Origin: Megalonaias nervosa
Taxonomy: Eukaryota; Mollusca; Bivalvia; Unionida; Unionidae
Assembly: GCA_016617855.1 (NCBI GenBank)
Contig: JAECUM010031830.1
Coordinates: 1-64,000 of the forward strand
Length of the DNA: 64,000 nucleotides
Direction: 5' to 3'
Shown here: one piece after another, positions 59,921 to 64,000 of the stretch
Layout: every line of letters starts with the position of its first letter
How positions within the stretch are numbered: position 1 is the first letter of the stretch
Position numbers and translations under genes: made by a program
The notes under the pieces: generated by a model
The model's input: the letters and a program-made list of their open reading frames with translations, nothing else
What the model was told of the DNA's origin: nothing
The model's database searches: none

Positions 59921-60676
59921 ATGTCAGCAACATTATTACTAGACTCTAGCCAATCTGATAAAGATAGCGCAAATTTTTATGTAAAGTATATTCCGCCAGT
60001 AGAACTAGATCGTGAATAAAAATATGAAATTGGTCTAATTTCCTGTACGTGTTGGAATTCTATGGCTAATTTAAAAACTGGAGTAAACGATGAATTTGCA
60101 TTTTTAAACGTAAGTATTACTAGAGATAAATGGAAAAAATTTAAAATTCCACAAGGAGCCTACAACATAACTGATTTAAATAAAACAATAAAAGAACTTA
60201 TAACAAAAAATAAAGGAGTTGCAGACGATTTTGAGCTAACACCAAATTATAACACGTTAAGAGCCAGAATAACATTAAAAAATGGTATGTTAATCGAGTT
60301 TTCAACAATAAAAAGTATCGCACCACTGACAGGATTTATTAATACAAGTTTAGGTGCTCCTCCTGATGAAACCAGAACGTATGACGGTGAAAATCCAGAT
60401 AATATAACTGATGTAAACTCAGTATTAATAAATTGCTCTATTGCATCTGGATCTTACTCGCCTAAGGGTAGTTAAGAACAAACGATATACAGTTTTTCAC
60501 CAGACGTTCCACCAGGTTCTCTTATGCAAATTATTCCACGTCATATTATTTATTATCAGTTAAACGTTGAAAATCAAATAACAGAAGTAAATATGCAATT
60601 AACAGATCAGACTGGACGACAACTGGATTTAAACAATGAAATTGTTACTTATTATTTACACTTACGCGAACAATAG
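59921..60676 (+). pseudogene. Capsid-like protein (penton/minor capsid candidate), two stops
   Basis: 252 codons from MSATLLLDSSQSDKDSA to YYLHLREQ in a single frame, broken only by TAA at about 60017 and TAA at 60473. It contains VKYIPPVELDRE, WKKFKIPQGAYNITDLN, SPDVPPGSLMQIIPRH and LTDQTGRQLDLN. The alternation of short hydrophobic strands and the length are compatible with a single jelly-roll. I recall closely similar proteins in Polinton-like elements of cnidarians and molluscs. Assignment as penton-like minor capsid protein is inference; it could be another virion protein. Confidence 0.6.
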
Positions 60677-60757
60677 TAAACATATTTTATAAGAAAAGCT
60701 AAAAGATTTTTAGTAATGCGAAAGATTTGGTAATAAAATTATACAACCTCAGATATA

Positions 60758-61102
60758 GTGAAACAGAAAAAAGTTTATCGAAGAAAAATAGTCGGAGGAT
60801 TTTTGGGAAATATATTTGCTAAAATTATAGAAAATGCTCCAGGAGTAGCTCATAAAGTTGCACCAGTTGCACTTGACGCATCAAAAGCTTTTGCAACTGG
60901 AGCTGCATCTGCTGCTGGAACTGCTGTTGGACAAAAAATAGCTGATAAAATAAAAGGCGCTGTACCGACAATCAAACAAGCTATTTCAGAAATCGCACCA
61001 ACAAAAGAAACTCAACGCACAATGATAACAACAACAAAAAAACTTTTATCACCGAAAGGAGAACAAATTATACAAACATTAATATCTAAATCAACAACGT
61101 GA
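60758..61102 (+). pseudogene. Hydrophobic minor virion protein-like, start codon lost
   Basis: The frame opens at GTG (60758) in context TATAGTG, where the other genes of the element have TATAATG, so the start codon is probably mutated. It reads KQKKVYRRKIVGGFLGNIF, then an Ala/Gly-rich hydrophobic part (GAASAAGTAVGQKIADKI), ending at TGA 61100. A basic N-terminus followed by GGFL and amphipathic Ala-rich helix is reminiscent of adenovirus-type minor proteins released by the viral protease. Directly followed in the same frame by a capsid remnant. Confidence 0.55.
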
Positions 61103-61567
61103 ACTGAACAAAAGCCACGGCAATTATTTGTTGTATTTCAGCGGCAAGCGCGACGTGGTAACCAACAACAAAATAATGCGATATTTGATAATGCTGATGT
61201 TAGACGAATATATGCTAGAATAAATTCAAAGCAATATCCAGAGCGAGCGATAGAATGTAATTTTGCAGATGATGCTAATAAAAATATTACTCGACCTTAC
61301 ATATACCTGCTCGACGCATTGCAAAAATATCAAGATGTTGGAGACGGATCTCAGATATCAGTAGAGGAATTTCGTACACTTTATCCGATATTTTATTTTG
61401 ATGTTAGTAAACAAAATGAAAGAGATGTAATTTCAGCTGCTGATATTGAAATTACTTGGACATTAGGAGCAGTTCCAGTGGCGCAGTTGTACGTGTACGC
61501 GTTAGTGATCAGCGACAGAACTATTACGATTGACTTTATCGAAGGTAAAATGTCGGTACAAGTTTAA
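61103..61567 (+). pseudogene. C-terminal remnant of a major-capsid-like protein
   Basis: Without a start codon, the frame runs from the TGA at 61100 to TAA 61565 (about 154 codons). It reads RQLFVVFQRQARRG, RIYARINSKQYPERAIECNF, EEFRTLYPIFYFDVSKQ and DIEITWTLGAVPVA. The pattern (YP-x-FYFD then a strand pair and final DFIEGKM) fits the end of hexon-like double-jelly-roll capsid proteins of Polinton-type elements. The N-terminal majority of such a protein, several hundred residues, is absent, implying an internal deletion. Confidence 0.5.
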
Positions 61568-61587
61568 TCTGTAACTTTAATAATAAG

Positions 61588-61980
61588 ATGACAAAATATA
61601 TTATAAAAGATATATATTTGACTGACGGTCAAGTTAAAAAATTAGCAGCTGCTGTTGCAAAGAAGAGGCAGGTTTCATTAAAGGTCAACCTAACGCAGGT
61701 GTTTTAGGTACTTTAAAAAAATTAATGTTAACCAAAAAACACGTAAAAAAGTATAACGGCGGCAAACCTCTTGTTTTAAATTTAAGTGCTGCAAAAAATA
61801 ACAGCAATGTTAAAACAAGGTGGTTTCTTCGGTCCGGCACTATCTGCAATGGACAGAACGTTAATACCAAAACTTTTGCCGGTGTTGGGTACATTAGGAT
61901 TAGCAGCAGCGTCTGGAGCAGCATCTGGCGCAGCGGAAGAGGCAGTTGAAGGTCATGGAATAAACAAAATTTTTGTCTAA
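61588..61980 (+). pseudogene. K/G-rich hydrophobic protein of the viral element, two frameshifts
   Basis: ATG 61588 (MTKYIIKDIYLTDGQVKKL). The frame fails after about 26 codons; coding-like sequence (FIKGQPNAGVLG, KYNGGKPLVLNLS) goes on in another phase to about 61800 and then returns to the first phase for QGGFFGPALSAMDRTLI and GLAAASGAASGAAEE, ending at TAA 61978. The DGQ-KKL start, K-rich middle and GGFF plus Ala/Gly hydrophobic tail are of a type seen in related elements. Function unknown; may be a minor virion protein. Confidence 0.6.
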
Positions 61981-61991
61981 AGATAAATATA

Positions 61992-62160
61992 ATGCCCAGA
62001 CGAAAAACAGTAAAAAGAAAGACAACGACGAAAAGAAAAGACACGACCGAGGCGAAAAGGTGGATTTATTCCAACAGCTCCATTACTAGCAGGATTGGCG
62101 GGAAGTCTATTGCCAAATCTGTTAGGACGACGACTAATGTTACCAGGAACAAAGAAATGA
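61992..62160 (+). pseudogene. Small basic core-protein-like gene, frameshifted, overlapping the protease
   Basis: ATG 61992 in context ATATAATG. The first 16 residues are almost all Arg/Lys/Thr (MPRRKTVKRKTTTKRK). About position 62040 the coding phase shifts; the continuing phase has GGFIPTAPLLAGLAG and NLLGRRLMLPGTKK and ends with TGA 62158-62160, overlapping the protease ATG as ATGA. A basic start plus GGF site plus short hydrophobic segment resembles adenovirus core protein X (mu)-like peptides. Function inferred. Confidence 0.55.
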
Positions 62161-62585
62161 AGTCGACCGCGTTAAGTAACTTTGATATACTTGATAAACT
62201 GAAAAAAATAAAAAATTTCAGTGGCGTTTATTCTAAATATGAACTTATAACGATTCCAGAGACGCTAGGTTCGTGCGTTATAAATATACAAGATTTCAAT
62301 GACGGATCTGGCACACATTGGGTAGTTGTTTTTGATAACAATTATTTTGACTCGTTCGGAATTCCACCAGGTGATGCAGTAAAAAATATATCAGTAAAAA
62401 AAAAAATAGTAAATTATTCGTCTAATCAAATTCAACCAGTTGGAACTTCTGCTTGTGGATCCTATTGCATAATGTTCATTAAACAGATGACCAAAAATCC
62501 AGATTTTTTAAAGTTTATTTTGCAATTTGACAAACAACCTTCTCACGCTAATGATGAGATTGCATTGAACTTTTATAAAGTTTAA
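62157..62585 (+). CDS. Adenain-like cysteine protease
   Basis: The protease domain begins at ATG 62157 (MKSTALSNFDILDKL). An upstream in-frame start at 61992 gives a 197-residue fusion only because of the frameshift in the overlapping small gene. Numbering from 61992, catalytic residues in order are His109 (GTHWVVV), Asp120 (FDSFG), Gln148 (QIQPVG) and Cys155 (ACGSYC). This is the C5-type arrangement of adenovirus, Polinton and adintovirus maturation proteases. 142 residues from the inner start, shorter than adenain (about 204) but typical for the mobile-element forms. No break inside the domain. Confidence 0.88.
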   Translation: MKSTALSNFDILDKLKKIKNFSGVYSKYELITIPETLGSCVINIQDFNDGSGTHWVVVFDNNYFDSFGIPPGDAVKNISVKKKIVNYSSNQIQPVGTSACGSYCIMFIKQMTKNPDFLKFILQFDKQPSHANDEIALNFYKV

Positions 62586-62611
62586 ATTTTATCTAAACTC
62601 ACTGATATATA

Positions 62612-62812
62612 ATGCTAACATATTGTCTTAAGTGTAAAACTAAAACAGAAAATAAAGATGAAAAAACAGAAAAAACAAAAAATAATAGAATAATGCTGAA
62701 AAGTATTTGTGCAATCTGTGGAAAAAGAAAAAGTATGTTTTTAAAGAAATTATCGCCAACAACAAAGTTGTCCGGAGCGGGTTGCCCGGAGATTATTTTA
62801 GTAGATGATTAA
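62612..62812 (+). CDS. Small zinc-ribbon protein
   Basis: 66 residues; start context ATATAATG. Two CxxC pairs, YCLKCKTKT (residues 5-8) and CAICGKRK (33-36), are separated by a Lys-rich linker, the layout of DUF5679-like zinc ribbons that I recall next to the PLA2/integrase genes in related elements. The C-terminal half is SGAGCPEIILVDD. Probably binds nucleic acid or protein; exact role unknown. Stops 6 bp before the PLA2 gene. Confidence 0.65.
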   Translation: MLTYCLKCKTKTENKDEKTEKTKNNRIMLKSICAICGKRKSMFLKKLSPTTKLSGAGCPEIILVDD

Positions 62813-62818
62813 CAAATA

Positions 62819-63337
62819 ATGACATGCGAGTGCGATTGTGATAGAGATTTATATCTGGAACAAAATAAAATTGTTACATATTGTCAGAAATGCGACAACA
62901 GAGAAATAATTGGAACAGGTATAGATATACATAAATTAATTGGAAAATTGCCGAAACCAAAAGGCGGTTGGACATTGCCAGGCCATAAATACACTGGACC
63001 TTATAATCCTCTTGATAAACAACTTGACGAAAACGATAATCCGCTGCCAGGACAAGAGCCTTACAATCAAATTGATGCAATAGCAATGCGCCATGATATC
63101 TGCTACAGAGATATTGAACTTCCAGACAACGAACAAAATAAACACAGCTGCGATAAAGTAATGTTAGACGAACTTCGTGATATAAAACCTGTAAATATGC
63201 GAGAACGTGTTGACCGAAGGCTGGTTCAGGGTTTTATTGGAGCAAAATATAAATTAGGTCTCGGTAAAAAAGAATTATATGATGATCTTGCCTCAGAGCT
63301 ACACAAACCTAAAAAAAAAAAAGTTTCCGCGACATAA
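62819..63337 (+). pseudogene. Parvovirus-type phospholipase A2 with Cys-rich N-terminus, leads into integrase
   Basis: 172 codons. Residues 1-30 have a Cys-rich start (CECDCD, YCQKC). The PLA2 domain follows: LPGHKYTGPYNPLD (calcium loop, residues 53-66) and the catalytic pair RHDICY (His92-Asp93), as in parvovirus VP1 and adintovirus PLA2, which open host membranes during entry. After GLGKKELYDDLASELHKP comes a run of 13 A (about 63312-63324) where this frame soon stops. Integrase coding begins in the next phase within the run, so the two appear to be one polypeptide in an intact element. The break may be a real indel or a homopolymer error. Confidence 0.85.
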
Positions 63338-64000
63338 AGTTGTCGCAAATGCCGTCGATGACATCTGGGCGATAGATTTAGTTGATGTCTCAAATCTTGC
63401 TCAGTTTAACGATAACAAGAGATATCTTTTTAATGTTGTAGATGTTTTTAGCAAATACGCGTTTAGTATACCCGTTTCGGATAAAACAGGAACATCGATG
63501 ACTGATGCATTAAAACAAATTATTGTTAACACGGAAAGAAAACCAAATAGAATCTGGACTGATCATGGAGCAGAATTTTTTAATAAAAAATTTGAACAGT
63601 TTTTAAAACAAAATAACATTAAAAAATATGTCACAGGAAATGAGGGAAAAAGCGTCATCGTTGAAAGATTTAATCGCACGCTCAACGAAAAAATCCATAA
63701 ATATTTAACAGCTAAAAATACGAGTAAATATATTGACAATTTAAAGAAAATTGTTGACGAGTATAATAACACGAAACACAGATCCCTTTCGCTAGGCAAA
63801 AGGAAAATGTCGCCAAACGACGCGATTGCAAATCCAATATTAGCAAACGAAAATATGTACCGCAGGCATAAATTTAAAGTTGGTGATAAAGTTAGAATTT
63901 CTCTGACGAAAAAACATTTGAGAAAGGATATACTCATAACTGGAGCGAAGAAGTATTTGTTGTTGATAAAGTACTTTTAACAATACCAGTTACATACTCG
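63300..64000 (+). pseudogene. DDE integrase, retroviral type, with chromodomain-like end
   Basis: The frame begins inside the A run and reads DDIWAIDLVDVS (first Asp), YLFNVVDVFSKYA, RIWTDHGAEFFN (second Asp) and SVIVERFNRTLNEK (Glu about 33 residues later). This is the rve core used by Polintons and adintoviruses to insert in host DNA. The recorded frame ends at 63980, but near 63925 the phase changes and WSEEVFVVDKVLLTIP, the start of a chromo-like end typical for these enzymes, runs off the window. No separate HHCC module is seen upstream; the PLA2 domain occupies that place. Confidence 0.88.

Larger units (their letters stand above)
54920..64000. mobile_element. Polinton/adintovirus-like viral element, decaying, runs off the window
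   Basis: At least 9.1 kb. Hallmarks are a FtsK/HerA-type packaging ATPase, an adenain-like cysteine protease, a DDE (retroviral-type) integrase, capsid-like proteins and a parvovirus-type PLA2, the set known from Polintons/Mavericks and adintoviruses. Gene blocks diverge from 58.05 kb. The left limit is set by the last recognised gene; true ends and terminal inverted repeats are not seen. PolB is not visible. Codon style is much more A/T-rich and gene-dense than the neighbours, with gaps of tens of bases. Stops and frameshifts affect most genes. Confidence 0.92.

Overview
The window is nuclear DNA of an invertebrate animal, most likely a mollusc. It has spliced genes with large AT-rich introns, tRNA-derived SINEs of mollusc type, DIRS, Ty3/gypsy and LINE retroelements, TA-duplicating DNA transposons, many minisatellites, and a decayed Polinton/adintovirus-type viral element. 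The mollusc call is inferred from repeat style, not from a diagnostic gene.  Layout. 0-8.2 kb: tandem repeats (57/58 bp, 27 bp, 49 bp and about 83 bp units), a DIRS relic (4.5-6.4 kb) whose recombinase gene has grown an internal 49 bp minisatellite, and a SINE. 8.24-26.51 kb: the five 3' exons of the mitochondrial inner-membrane metalloprotease OMA1 on the + strand, all joining in phase 0. Its introns hold SINEs, two further DIRS copies in the same orientation, and a 1.7 kb TA-flanked transposon inserted into one DIRS copy. 26.5-35.6 kb: gene-poor, with a second TA-flanked transposon (27.64-29.19 kb), tandem repeats and an inverted copy of the first SINE family. 35.67-46.74 kb: one Ty3/gypsy element on the minus strand with 1.8 kb LTRs, a tRNA-Leu-like primer site, interrupted gag and pol, and an extra zinc-finger ORF where env would lie. 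46.7-54.9 kb: a LINE fragment and several short tandem repeats.  54.9 kb to the window end: a Polinton/adintovirus-like element. Two gene blocks diverge from a 54 bp spacer at 58.05 kb. Leftward genes are a phage-fibre-like protein and three conserved-looking unknowns. Rightward genes are a FtsK/HerA-type packaging ATPase, a coiled-coil protein, a capsid-like protein, a hydrophobic minor-virion-like protein with a capsid remnant, a K/G-rich hydrophobic protein, a small basic protein overlapping an adenain-like cysteine protease, a zinc-ribbon protein, and a phospholipase A2 reading into a DDE integrase that leaves the window. These would provide DNA packaging (ATPase), shell (capsid proteins), maturation (protease), membrane breach (PLA2), attachment (fibre) and integration (integrase). 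No DNA polymerase B is visible; it may lie beyond 64 kb. Most of these genes carry stops or frameshifts, several at homopolymer runs. The ATPase, the 306-residue unknown gene, the zinc-ribbon ORF and the protease domain are open. The element therefore looks like an old, decaying insertion, though some single-base shifts could be assembly errors.
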